Origin: Fremontodendron californicum | Taxonomy: Eukaryota; Streptophyta; Magnoliopsida; Malvales; Malvaceae | NCBI GenBank assembly: GCA_030761205.1 | Contig: JAULJL010000021.1 | Coordinates: 14,055,160 to 14,119,159, forward strand | DNA length: 64,000 nucleotides | Reading direction: 5' to 3' | Part shown: one piece after another, positions 1 to 10,964 of the stretch | Layout: each line of letters opens with the position of its first letter | How positions within the stretch are numbered: the stretch's first letter is position 1 | Translations under genes and position numbers: made by a program | Notes under the pieces: generated by a model | What the model saw: only the letters and a program-made list of their open reading frames with translations | Told to the model about the DNA's origin: nothing | Database searches by the model: none

Positions 1-401
1 AATCCATACCCTTACCATGCTGTTCCGCCACGTTTCCATGTAAACACTTTGGTTCGGACCTTAGTGCCACCACCAAGTGCCCCAACTCCTAGGCCATGTG
101 TGACTAAGAAACGACCCCAAGATAAGACCCAAGGCATTTTGATCCCTCTCCAATCAGCTACCGAGAGCTTCTCCCTATACTGATCCAAAATCACATGGTT
201 GCATGTGTCCCATTGAAATCCCTGTTACCACCATATCCAAAATGGTATAATCAAAATGCAAGATGTGATTATCACTGTGGAATTGTTGGCCATAGCATTG
301 AAAACTGTATAGCATTCAAAAAGAAAGTGCAATCTCTTATAGATGCCAAGTGGTTAGATCCAACTACACTAATTGATAGAGGGCTGGGAAAGCGTCATTA
401 G
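1..401 (+). pseudogene. Element B: C-terminal part of Ogre/Tat-like ORF1 (gag-type), frameshifted
   Basis: Reads in frame 1 from the window edge as a Pro-rich segment matching the ORF1 of element A (11862-12812, minus). It shifts frame near 135-145, where one A is missing compared with A, and resumes in another frame that ends at the TAG at 399-401. The C-terminus keeps the knuckle-like pattern CDYHCGIVGHSIENC, a hallmark of Ogre/Tat gag tails, and ends GLGKRH as in A. The 5' part lies outside the window. It belongs to the outer plus-strand element B and is non-functional as it stands. Confidence 0.75.
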
Positions 402-612
402 GATTGGGAGATTTACGACATTGAGGTGGAAAGACTTCAGTCTTATATGATGTAATAGGATTTCTCTTTTTCAGTAGTAGGCTCTTATAGCCTTAGGGTT
501 CTAGGAAAAATAAAGTGCTTGTAAAAGACAGTTTTAACTATTGCTTAAATTTTGTAAAACATGGTTTATACCATTGTGAACATTGATATGGGAATGAATT
601 GACTATGCTTCA
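402..612 (+). other. Element B: spacer after ORF1, interrupted by insertion of A
   Basis: Non-coding spacer homologous to the reverse complement of about 11655-11861 in element A. It stops at the target site CTTCA, where A inserted, and resumes at 20365. No ORF or RNA gene is seen. Confidence 0.7.
608..612. repeat. Left target-site duplication of element A (CTTCA)
   Basis: CTTCA directly precedes the LTR end TGTCGCAACC at 613 and is repeated at 20365-20369 directly after the other LTR end. On both sides the outer element B sequence continues, so the insertion is proven by the split homology as well as by the 5-bp duplication. Confidence 0.95.
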
Positions 613-615
613 TGT

Positions 616-2031
616 CGCAACCTAAAAAATAACGAGTCTCATCGTAAGACTTTATTATTCGTTAAGCGTGACATAACAAAAACCGAGGAAAAGTCGACTT
701 AATTCCTCTAGAAAAATGAAGGTTTTGAAAATGACCTTAAAAAAGACATGGAGTCGCCACCAATATTTTTTAGCTAGGTGTGATCGGCCACCTATTAAAA
801 CTGGTTTTATAAAATATTTTAAAAATTATTTAAAACATTTTAAAAACCAATTTCAAGTCTGCGTTTTAAACCAGAGAAATCAAAAAAGCGGGTTCGGGAG
901 TCTGTTTTATGTGGGGAAGGATTAGCACCACCACAACGCCCGTATAAATCGGTACCTTATTAATCGTGTGTTATCTCAAGTCTCGGTAAAAATTGGTTTT
1001 AAATTTAGTATTTCAAGTTAATTCCCAATTTAAAGAAAAATAATTCCATTTTTTATTGAAAATGATCCGAAATTTATAAATTCAAAATTTTCCTATATTC
1101 CCCAACAAACGTGGCAAAATATAGAAATTTTTATTAATTCTGGAAAATTTTCCAAATCATTCTCTTTTTAAAGAAGATATTCCGTTATTAATAATAATTG
1201 ATGATATCCTCCCCAGCAAACCCGGCAGAGAACTCATGAATTATTTTAACTCGGGAATATCTTTATTTTATTGAAAACCATTATCTTTTTTGAAAACATT
1301 TAAAAGAAATGAATATGTATATCGCAACCTAAAAAAAATAACGAGTCTCATCGCAAGAATTTATTATTCGTTAAGCGTGACATTAAAAAAACGAGGAAAA
1401 GTCGACTTAATTCCTCTAGAAAAATGAAGGTTTTGAAAATGACCTTGAAAAAGACATGGAGTCGCCACCAATCTTTTTTAGCTAGGTGTGACCGGCCACC
1501 TATTAAAACCGGTTTTATAAAATATTTTAAAAATTAATTAAAACATTTTAAAAACCAATTTCAAGTCTGCGTTTTAAACCAGAGAAATCAAAGAAGCGGG
1601 TTCAGGAGTCGGTTACGTGTGGGGAAGGATTAACACCCCCACAACGCCCGTATAAATCGGTACCTTATTAATCATGTGTTATCTCAAGTCTCAGTAAAAA
1701 ACTTGGTTTTAAATTTAGTATTTCAAGTTAATTCCCAATTTAAAGAAAAATAATTCTATTTTGAATTGGAAATTATTCGGAATTTATAAATTCAAAATTT
1801 TCCTATATTCCCCAACAAACGTGGCAAAATATAGAAATTTTTATTAGTTTTGGAAAACTTTTCGAATCATTCTCTTTTTTAAGAAGATATTCCGTTATTA
1901 ATAATAATTGATGATATCTTCCCCAGCAAACCCGGCAGAGAACTCATGAATTATTTTAACTCCGGAATATCTTTATTTCATTGAAAACCATTATCTTTTT
2001 TTGAAAACATTTAAAAGAAATGAATATGTAT
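616..2031. repeat. Tandem duplication (about 707 bp x2) at the terminus of the element A LTR
   Basis: The block from CGCAACCTAAAAAA at 616 to GTATAT at 1322 is repeated from 1323 to about 2031 with a few percent difference. The other LTR shows the same duplication (14300-15005 and 15006-15714). It therefore existed before this insertion or was copied to both LTRs by reverse transcription. The C-element LTR end (41715) has a single copy. Confidence 0.9.
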
Positions 2032-3659
2032 ATGCATGACATAAATAAAATGACATAGCAAAATCTAAATAATATAATGCAATCTAAATGACATGACATG
2101 ATTTGAATGCCTTAGCATATTCTAAATGAAATGAAATATCCTAAGTTATATGATATATTCTAAATGAAATTAAATGACCTATGTAACATAATACATTCTA
2201 TATGAAATGCAATATCCTAAGTCATATGATATGATCTAAATGAAATAAAATATTCTAGATGACATAATATATCCTAAATGAAATGACCTAGGTAATATAA
2301 TATATTCTACATGAAATGCAATATCCTAACTCATATGATATAATCTAAATGAAATAAAATATTCTAGATGACATAATATATCCTAAATGAAATGAAATAA
2401 TTTAAATGACATGACAAATATGAATGATATGGCATATAATTTAAATAACATGGAATAAAATAATGCTATCATATAATATGCATGAAAATAAAAATAATAA
2501 TGCATGAACATAGTATATGCTAAATAAAAGCATAGGATATCATGAAATATTCAAAACCATATAATAAACCATGTAACATCAAAAAATATAAATCAAAATA
2601 ACAACAATATCATAGAAATTATTATAGAAAGAATCACATATTATATAACATGCATGAATATGAAAAATGCAATGCATGAAATGTATTGTTTCCTTTAATT
2701 AAGGAAATCCGTATATCTAAAAAGATATCCGGCTACCTTAGGAAAATATGTCAAATTAAATATTCTAAAAATAAATACTTTGTGATTGTTTAAAAACAAT
2801 TTTGAAAAGCTTGAATTAAAAAATAAAAACTGGGCTAAATCTTTTTTTTAAATGGCTTTAATTCCCTAAGTTTAAAAATCCGGACTTGACTACCCTTAAC
2901 CCGAGACTTGAAAAACCATTTTTATAGTTTAAAAAGGCTTAGAAACTAAGCTAAGTCAGTAGCTAACCCTCCTAATCAGCCCACTCTAAGTAACTTAACC
3001 AAAACAGAAAAATGATTTTTCTTTAAATTCAATTATGACTCCACTGTCCAGTTTTAAGCCACGATTGTTTACCCTATTTTTTAAAATTCAAAAAATTCTA
3101 AAAAAAGTACTGGAGACTAGGACATGCAAAACTACACGAAAAACAATCGGCTTAATTTTCTGATTAAAGATGAATTCCCAGAAAAATCAGAGATGTACGA
3201 GTTTTGGGTGAAAAAAAAACTGCTTTGCCAAAACAGATTCTTGCCTTCGATAAAATCATTTAAAAATCAAAGTAAAAATATTTGAAACTCATAAAATGAC
3301 TCACAAACAGTAGCTAGGACTTTTTGAAAGTTAGATAAAAATTGGCTAAGTAAACAAAATCACTAAGGTAGAATAATCAATTTGACAAACTTAATTTTCC
3401 ACAAGTGTGCTCAAGAGAGCATAACTTTGAACCATTAATTGGCTCAAGTCATTATTCAAGTGTCATGAACATGAAATGCGTGAAACAATACAGCAAACAT
3501 AACGTATGAAATGCATGGATTTAAACCTAAATGTCATGAAAAAATGCATGGCATTCATAAAGGGACCTAGACCTAAATGAACTTGCATGGCATTTAATGT
3601 AACCTAGACCTAGAATGCATGAACATGCATGGCAAATAAACCTAACTTAATAACTAAAA

Positions 3660-4170
3660 TATGCATGGCATTTTCACAAACACAAAGCATGCTTAAACCA
3701 AAAACTCAATCAAATATCATGCAAATGCTAACCTATCAACCAACATGGCAAGAATGCACAAAAAATGCAAAAATTCCAAGAGGGCCGAATAGCATAATGT
3801 AACTAGCAAACATGGCATTTTCACAAACACTTGGTATACTAGCATGCAAAACTAAATCAAATGACATGTAAATACAAAAACCTACCAACTAACATGGAAA
3901 AAAATGCAACACACAATGCAAAACACATGGAGTAGCCAAATGGCCTCAAGATCCAACAAGCATGGCATTTTGACAAACACTTGGTATACTAACATGCTCA
4001 ACTAAAATATAACATTTAAATCATGCAAAAACCACACAAGCATTTTCACAAACACTTAATATACTAAATCTAAAACATGCTTAACTAATATATAAAACTC
4101 AAATCATGCAAAGACCACACAAGCATTTTCACAAACACTTGATATACTAAATCTAAAACATGCTCAAATT
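3660..4170. repeat. Short tandem repeats inside the Ogre-like LTR
   Basis: Six or so degenerate units built around CATTTTCACAAACACTTGRTATACTAA followed by an AACATGC-type tail, at spacings of about 50-120 bp. The same field occurs at about 17340-17860 and 47350-47870, and in reverse orientation around 40850-41110. It is an LTR subrepeat of unknown role. Confidence 0.7.
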
Positions 4171-4599
4171 TAAACATCATGAAAACAGAAAATTAAAAAT
4201 GCAAAAACATGATATTTAAAACATAAATGGAAACAAACAAAGCAACCAAATTAAAATATAACTCAAGAATATGAAGTAACATAACATTTAAAACATCAAA
4301 ATCAAAGAAAATAACATAAACAATATGATAAAATAAACCAAAACAGCAACTTAAATAAATTTTTATTTTTTAATACTTCCAAAATAATAAAATATTGAGT
4401 TCTGGAAGTTTTCAAAATTATCCGAGTCCGTTGGCTATTTATTTGGATTTTTTCTTCCAAAAATGCCCTTTGATGCCCCTACATTTTACCATTTTTTGAA
4501 CGAGCTCCAAATCAAGATTTTTCTTCACCAATCTCTTCAAAATAATTAAAAAGTGTGATCTTGAAATAATTTTTGGAGCTCATTTGGCATTTTTTCGGG

Positions 4600-5230
4600 A
4601 TTTATCGGCTTGAATTACTACATAGGAGGCCCGGGATTTGGCACTTTTGCAAACGAACTCCGATTCAAGATTTTCTTTCGCCAATCTCTTCCAAATAATT
4701 TAAAAATGAGATTTGCAAAATTTCAAAATTTTTGGAGTTCATTTGCTATTTTTTCGGGATTTATCTTTTTGAATTATTGCATAGGAGGCCCGGGATTTGG
4801 CCATTTTGCAAACGAACTCCGAATCAAGATTTTCTTTCGCCAATCTCTTCCAAATAATTTAAAAATGAGATTTGAGAAAATTTTAGAAGATTTGGAGCTC
4901 ATTTGCTATTTTTTTGGGATTTTCCTTTTTGAATTAGTACATAAAAAGCCCAGGATTTGGCCATTTTGCAAACGAACTCCGAATCAAGATTTTATTTCAC
5001 CAATTTCTTCGAAATAATTTAAAAATGGGATTTGCAAAATTTCAAAAGATTTGGATCTCATTTGCTATTTTTCCGGGATTTTCCTTTTTGAATTACTACA
5101 TATGAAGCCCGGGATTTGGCCATTTTGCAAACGAACTCCGAATCAAGATTTTATTTTACCAATCTCTTTCAAATGATTTAAGAATGAGATTGACAAATTT
5201 TTAGAATTTTCGGAGTCCATTTGCTATTTT
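4600..5230. repeat. 159-bp tandem repeats in the LTR (four copies)
   Basis: The landmark GGATTTGG with CCCGGG/CCAGGG recurs near 4630, 4789, 4949 and 5107, a period of about 159 bp. Each unit runs from a 'GGAGCTCATTTGCTATTTTT'-type start through 'CAAACGAACTCCGAATCAAG'. Because 159 is a multiple of 3, the array gives repetitive open frames in several positions. They are not genes. Related arrays lie at 19020-19680, 49030-49700 and, reversed, 39330-39790. Confidence 0.85.
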
Positions 5231-5924
5231 TCCCAAATTTTCCAATTTTGCCCTTTTGCCTCCGAAACCCGGTTTTGCTCAAAACATGTCCGATTTTCAG
5301 ATTTTCTTCAATCTGAGCCTTGGGCTATCCTTTTTAATCATTCTTCATCCATTGGGGGCTTTGTTCTTACCCAGTCGGGCCATTTCTATGATTCTTCCCG
5401 ATTTCACCGAAATCCAACTAAAACCCTGATTCTCGGTTTTCTCCCGAATTGACTTTTCTTTCAATTTTTCTTGCAAGTGACTTCTCCATTACCCGTAGTC
5501 AGTGCTTATCTTTCATTTGGAACCTTCAATTTCGACCAATTTGATCGTTTAAGCACTTTTCCCTAAATTTCTCGAATTAGGGTTTTCTTTCTACAAAATC
5601 TCCAAATCCCAACTTTTGAACTCCATATCTTTCGATGTAGACCTCGGATTATCAAAATTCTTTCGCCATTTTTCAATTGAACTTAAAATCTTGATTTTGA
5701 AAGTGGGTTGACTTTTTTAGTAGTTGACTTTCTGGGGTTGACTTTTTTGGGGTTGACTTTTTTTGAGGTTGACTTTTTTCAAGTTTGACTTTTAATGCTC
5801 TCCCTCTTAAACTAAGACTCGGAGTACCACCTGCAGGATGAAAACAGTCTTTTTACACTCGAAAACATCAATATAGGAAGAAAACATACCTGTTTAGTGG
5901 TCCGGACAAAATTAGGTGTCTACA

Positions 5925-5940
5925 GCTGCCCCTCTTTGGC
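5925..5940 (-). other. Polypurine tract of element A
   Basis: The minus strand reads GCCAAAGAGGGGCAGC immediately upstream of the 3' LTR start TGTAGACACC. The identical purine-rich block lies before the 3' LTR of element B at 38650. This sets the orientation of the family. Confidence 0.85.
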
Positions 5941-6282
5941 TATTGCTGAGAATCAGGAATCAGGCAAAGATAAACCAACACTAATTTTGTACAGTCAGTG
6001 AAATCACATGTGAAGGAAAAGGAAAGGGGTTTTCTTTTTCATTCTTCTATCATTTTTCATTTTCTATTTTTTCATTTTTTCTCTTTATTCTTTTTTCTTT
6101 TATTTCAGTTTTTTTTTTTCAATTTTTTTTTTAACAGTAAATTGAAGATTTTGTCCTTAAATTGAATTCCCTGACTAAACAAGGCTCGACCCGTCTTAAG
6201 GAAACGAATTCGATTTGCAAGAAAGGAAATGACCTCGACGATGGTCTCGGGGCCTTAACATGTCCTGTTCTCAGTTGTGTTT

Positions 6283-6720
6283 GAAATTCTGGATATCTCC
6301 TCCAGAAGCTTCGGCTATCACCACCAAAGTCTTGCTCATTTTTAAAACCATAAAAAATCTGGGTATCACCTCCAGAAGCTTCAGCTATCACCGTCGAAGA
6401 CTTTCTACCTTTTCAAAGGATTTTAAAACTCTGGATATCTCCACCAGAGGCTTCAGCTATCACCACCGAAGACTTATTCATAATAAAAAAGAGTACCTCG
6501 ACGATGATCTCGGGGCTCGACTCGTCTTAAAGAAACGAATTGGATTTGTAAGAAAAGAAATGACCTCGACGATGGTCTCGGGGCCTTAACCTGTCTTGTT
6601 CTCAGCTGTGTTTAAAATTCTGGATATCTCCTCCAGAAGCTTTGGCTATCACCACCAAAGTTTTGCTCATTTTTAAAACTGTAAAAAATTCTGGGTATCA
6701 CCTCCCGAAGCTTTGGGAAA
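6283..6720. repeat. Minisatellite in the 3' region of element A (72-76 bp units)
   Basis: Units beginning CTGGATATCTCC or CTGGGTATCACC and containing GAAGCTT..GGCTATCACCACC start near 6283, 6359, 6431, 6622 and 6692. A 125-bp block with CTCGACGATGGTCTCGGGGC is duplicated between them (about 6232 and 6558). Element B has an unrelated 79-bp array at the equivalent place. Tandem arrays in the 3' untranslated part are a known trait of Ogre/Tat elements. Confidence 0.8.
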
Positions 6721-8090
6721 TGATGCAGATGCACATGTCTTTTAACAAGGTGCTCATGCTTCATGGTGCAAATGTAAAATATTTCTTAGTGCAAATGCAA
6801 ATGGCCTGGATTGATGCCCATGTTTCATGATACAGATGCCCCTAAAAATTGTGTTCATGTAACTGGTTTATGAATGGTGTAACTACAATTACCACACAAT
6901 AATGAAAATGCAATGATTCTAAAAATGATGCAATTGCTTGAGATGACACAAATGCGAATTCCATGAAGAATGTAAATGTAAAGGTAAAATGCAGATGCTT
7001 ATGGTATAATGCCAATGCAAATACCCATGAATGATGCAAATGCTTACCGACACTGTGCAGATGTAAAAGTTTGATAAAGAGATGAGTGCTCATGAGTGAT
7101 GCAAATGCCCCCGATTGTTTTTCTAAACTTTGGCTTAGCCTTTCAAAATCATTTTTCCTCTTCAAATAAGAGTATATCTTCAATTCATTTTGGCTATTCT
7201 CTTTGCCCCCAACAGTTTTCAAACTTTCATCAATAGAGATTGAACCGGGTTCTATTTCTTTTTCTCATATCTGGAAGTCAGGACCTATCTTGGCAGTTCT
7301 ACACCTTTCAGTTAGAAAAACCCTTGTTTCATGTCAACATCAAAATGGGTGTTTCAAAAAATGTCTTTATCTGTTTTTGCATCTTGAAAACTTCTGAACA
7401 AAAAATATTAACCCCACAATGTGTGATGTACAAATCTTTTGAAGACTGATGATCATTGTTAGAAATTTCTCTAAGTATCAATCTGGTTTTTTCAACTAGG
7501 ATTAGCAAGGCTTGGTATAACAAGATTCTGGCTTTTCCAGGAAAGCTTCATGACAAAAATGTATCACTTCTAGGTTCACAAATGAAACAGGTTTTATAAA
7601 TCATGAATTTATTGAGAACCAAAAAAATTCAACATTCTTTTAGTTTCCATATCAAGGTATTTTGACAAGCGTCAAGATTGGCTGGGATGTTCAAACCGAA
7701 AAGTTTAATCTTGGGGAAATTTTTTAGTTTTTTGAAAACAATCCTCTGAATGAGAATTGACAATTTGGGAGATTCAGGAATTCCTAGATGTTCCTTAATG
7801 ACCATTCCTTTAATAAGATCTTTTCTTTTGTGGTATCGGCACTTTCATAGATAGCATCAAAAACTCCCATTCTACTCTAGACTACCCATTTTTGGGTTTT
7901 CGCCCTAGAGTCCCTTTTCTCTCCAATTTTTCTTTTTTCATTGTTTTACCATGCACTTGAGAATTCTAAATTCTTCCTTAGTGAAATGAGAATTTGATGA
8001 GATGGGATAAAATATAAGGAAAAACCCTTCAAATTAAATATTCATGCTTGATCAAAATGGACTTTTAAAGCACGTAATGTAGGTCATGGC

Positions 8091-8408
8091 TCAGGGTTCA
8101 GAAAGAAAGGAGAAATAGGCCCAAAATATGTGTTTGAGGGTAATCAGATCAAGGATCCTTTCTTTGAGGAGGATTCTCTTTGAAGCATTTGTCCCTTCTT
8201 GGACATTTCTTTCCTTTTGACTTTGCTCTTTTTCTTCCTTGCTTTTGGCTTTCAATTTGCCATGTCTTTCACACACTTTGTTTTCCTTTTTCATTGTGTT
8301 TTTCTTTTGTTTTTCTTGGCTTTCATTTCGCCATCTTTTTCTCTTCTTTTTATTTGACAGAGTGAGCCCGTTTTTATTCGGGGCTCCATTTGCTTTGTGT
8401 CTGTCCAT
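8091..8408 (-). other. Lys/Glu-rich frame in the 3' region of element A (doubtful)
   Basis: A 105-codon frame in the sense direction of the element, rich in Lys and Glu (KAKSKEEKEQ). A frame of similar composition and partly similar sequence (MKAKSEEEKEQ) is found in the sense direction of element B at 35608-35868. Purine-rich DNA gives such frames by chance, so coding is unproven. Confidence 0.2.
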
Positions 8409-9515
8409 GAGCTGTCACTCATTTCCCAATGATCTTTAAAAATATCTTTCCTCGTATTTGCCTCCCGGTGTAGAGGGTAATCCTTGATTAGGGTTTAAAG
8501 AAAAAAAAATTCTTTCGGCTCAAAAGGGGTGACTATGGATAATTTCTTTTTGTACGAAAGGGATATGAAAGATGGCCATTTCTCATGTCAAGCACAAATA
8601 TTCATATTGAAAAGCAATCCCTAGGGGAAATAGATATTCAGAATTTCATTTTGCACTTTGGAATCTTCCGAATTCTCATATGCATAATATCACAAATTTT
8701 TTCATTTTCTTTTTTCCATCGCATGTCCCAATGATTCATGCGTTTAGTCCATCCTTATTCACCATGTATCCATTTTTTCCACATATGATGCCCCAATTTG
8801 ATTAACCAATGAAAATTTGTATCAACGAGGAACATAGCAAGTCTAGGTCTATTTTGAAAAGGTTGAGTTTCCAATCTGAGTTCTTTGAAGAGACAAGGAA
8901 AATATGACCCAAAATGGGTTTTCTCTGGGACAAGGGATAATCTAGTTTAATCATTGTGCCCCAGGGTGTCAATCATGAAGTGATGTTTGGGCAATTAGTG
9001 TTTTGTGGTCATTGGGAAAGGTCATGAATGGTTTTAGCACAATCTTGACTCACACCAAATTATCAAAATCTAGATTCTTGAAAGAATGTCTCATTTGTTT
9101 GAATTTTAAGGAATTCGAAAAAATTTCAAAAAGTTCGTTCCTTTGTTCATAGCCTAGACGAAGATCTACGTCTTTGCTTATTCTGTGATGACAATGGTTT
9201 TATGAAGTCAAATCATTCATATTCTTTGAAGCATTAGGTCTTTCAAGTGTTCTTGGTTTAAGAAATTTATGCTTAGGAAAACCTAAAGAGAAGGGCGAAA
9301 GTATAGGGTCATTTGTAACACTGATCATCAATCTTCTTGAGACTATCCATTATTAAAAATTCCTTAATGCTTGTTTTTGCAAATTATTGTTAAAACACAA
9401 CAAACACAAAGCATTTAAAATTCAAAATTCATTTAATTCATGTAGATGTTAACATGAGACAAATGCTTTCATCATCATAGTGCATAGAACTACATGCGTC
9501 AAAAACCTAATATAA

Positions 9516-10754
9516 TCATGCACAATGTTTCTTATGACACTTGGCTTCCCCCTCTTCAAAACTTATCGAACCAGCCTTGATGAGATCTCTGACCTTGTAC
9601 TTCAAAGCGAGGCAGTTCTCTGTTGAATGACCTTGATTGCCAGAATGATAACCACAACACTCATTAGTATCATACCAGCTCGGATAAGGGGGATTCAAAG
9701 GCTCTAATTGCATGGGTGTTACAAGGTGATTCTGGATGAGTTGAGGTAATAGCTCACTGTATGTCACAGGAATCGGGTCAACCTGATTTCTTTTTCGCTT
9801 TTTATGCCCCATTCGATTATTCCCAAGGGTGTTCGATTGATAAACAGATGTAAATTTTGGTGTAGTTGCAGTCATTGGTTGGTAGAGATAAAAACCTTGG
9901 GAGACATTGTTCAGGGTAGAGTAAAATGGCTGATATGAGGAGAATTGGGGAGGTGGGGCAAAGTCTTCCACGACCTGGGTATCTTCCTTTTTATTTTCAG
10001 ATGCCCTTTTTTCCTTGGTATTGGATGTTCTTTCTCCTTCAATTTTCCCATCCTTGAGAGCATTCTCAATCATGTCCCCTGAAATCACCATGTTCGAAAA
10101 ATTCTTCGTGGTGTTGCCGACAAGTATATCATAGTACGGGGTCTGAAGTGTATTCACAAACATGACAGTGGTTTCCTTTTGAGTTAAGGGTGGTTGTACT
10201 TGGACGGCCAGGCTCATCCACCGTTGCGCATATTCTTTGAAGCTCTCAGTAGCTCTTTTCTTCATATTTTGCAAGGTGAGACGATCAGGCACCATGTCGG
10301 TCATATGCTTGTACTGGTTTAGAAAAACCCTAGCCAGGTCATTCCAAGAGCGAATCTGATCCTTGCTCAACTGACTATACCACCTAATTGCGGATCCGCT
10401 GAGGCTATCCTGAAAGCAGTGAATCAAAAGCTTATCATTATCTATATGACTTGTCATCTTCCGACAGAACACAGTGATGTGGGCTGATGGCTCAGTCGTC
10501 CCGTCATATTTCACAAAGTCAGGAATCTTGAATTTAGGAGGAATGACTAAATCAAAGACCAAACATCGTTCTTTCACATCTAAACTCCCAAATACATATG
10601 TATTTTCTACTACCCGAAGCCTTTCATCTAGCAGCTGATATTTCCCTAGGGAATCTGCAAACTCAACCTCATTTACTGCAACCCTTTTCAACTTTGCCTG
10701 TTCAGCTGGATCATCTGAGTTTAGGACATTGACTGTGTTCTGGGCATCAATCAT
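9516..10754 (-). CDS. gag: Element A gag main ORF (Ogre/Tat-type capsid and nucleocapsid)
   Basis: A 412-codon frame. Residues about 55-235 form the Retrotrans_gag-like capsid core (FDLVIPPKFKIPDFVKYDG; WYSQLSKDQIRSWNDLA; LTLQNMKKRATESFKEYAQRW; VISGDMIENALKDGKI). A Pro- and Tyr-rich linker follows, then the tail knuckle CCGYHSGNQGHSTENC near residues 365-380. Gag packages the element RNA into particles. The frame is the continuation of a 40-codon N-terminal piece (10818-10940) from which it is cut off by one TGA, so the natural gag start is probably 10940. Nothing pol-like follows the stop at 9516. The frame is otherwise intact and could have been functional when A moved. Confidence 0.8.
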   Translation of the reverse strand: MIDAQNTVNVLNSDDPAEQAKLKRVAVNEVEFADSLGKYQLLDERLRVVENTYVFGSLDVKERCLVFDLVIPPKFKIPDFVKYDGTTEPSAHITVFCRKMTSHIDNDKLLIHCFQDSLSGSAIRWYSQLSKDQIRSWNDLARVFLNQYKHMTDMVPDRLTLQNMKKRATESFKEYAQRWMSLAVQVQPPLTQKETTVMFVNTLQTPYYDILVGNTTKNFSNMVISGDMIENALKDGKIEGERTSNTKEKRASENKKEDTQVVEDFAPPPQFSSYQPFYSTLNNVSQGFYLYQPMTATTPKFTSVYQSNTLGNNRMGHKKRKRNQVDPIPVTYSELLPQLIQNHLVTPMQLEPLNPPYPSWYDTNECCGYHSGNQGHSTENCLALKYKVRDLIKAGSISFEEGEAKCHKKHCA

Positions 10755-10817
10755 TACGACCTCATTCTGACCTTTTTGTGCCTCTAACCCTTTCCTGGCA
10801 ACAAAGTTTTCAGTGTA

Positions 10818-10940
10818 TCATTTTCCTTTGATTACGACGGACATCAGCTCCATCAATTTATTCATCTGATCCTTAGATTCTGTTTGAGACTTTGCTAACT
10901 GTTCTCGCAATTCTTTCTGTTCCCTTTCCATTTTTTCCAT
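10818..10940 (-). pseudogene. gag: N-terminal 40 codons of element A gag, ended by an inserted in-frame TGA
   Basis: This starts MEKMEREQKELREQL, a coiled-coil-like start matching MERMERVQEELREQL in element B (33120) and MERIQKELQEQL in element C. Compared with B, A has 6 extra bases (AAATGA) after 'VIKG', giving a TGA at 10818-10820. It is in the same frame as the 412-codon ORF, so readthrough would restore a normal-length gag. A short upstream frame, MENEQVA followed by a stop (10964), exists in both A and B. Confidence 0.6.
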
Positions 10941-10964
10941 TCAGGCAACTTGTTCATTCTCCAT

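Larger units (their letters stand above)
613..5924 (-). repeat. Element A 3' LTR (minus orientation), about 5.3 kb
   Basis: On the minus strand it starts TGTAGACACC (5924) and ends GGTTGCGACA (613), giving TG...CA termini. The match to 14297-20364 runs the full length, except that this copy lacks the segment corresponding to about 18057-18798 (junction near 4356-4365). It contains a terminal 707-bp tandem duplication, AT-rich CATGAAATG-type repeats (2030-2480), a repeat field around 3660-4170 and four 159-bp repeats (4600-5230). Short ORFs in it are repeat by-products. Confidence 0.9.
5941..9515 (-). other. Element A 3' region between gag and PPT: non-coding, no pol
   Basis: About 3.6 kb where an autonomous element would have pol. 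I see no RT, integrase or protease motif on either strand. It holds pyrimidine-rich runs (6040-6135), a minisatellite (6283-6720), a GCAAATG-type repeat field (6720-7110) and a Lys-rich frame (8091-8408, minus). Homology to the 3' region of element B (34497-38649) is patchy and breaks in the repeats. Confidence 0.7.

Noticed and set aside
4610..5017. Repetitive frames of 86-163 codons in the LTRs (also 19016-19861, 49056-49792 and 39124-39493)
   Set aside because: They arise because a 159-bp tandem repeat keeps the frame. They occur in several phases and strands and have no protein-like composition.
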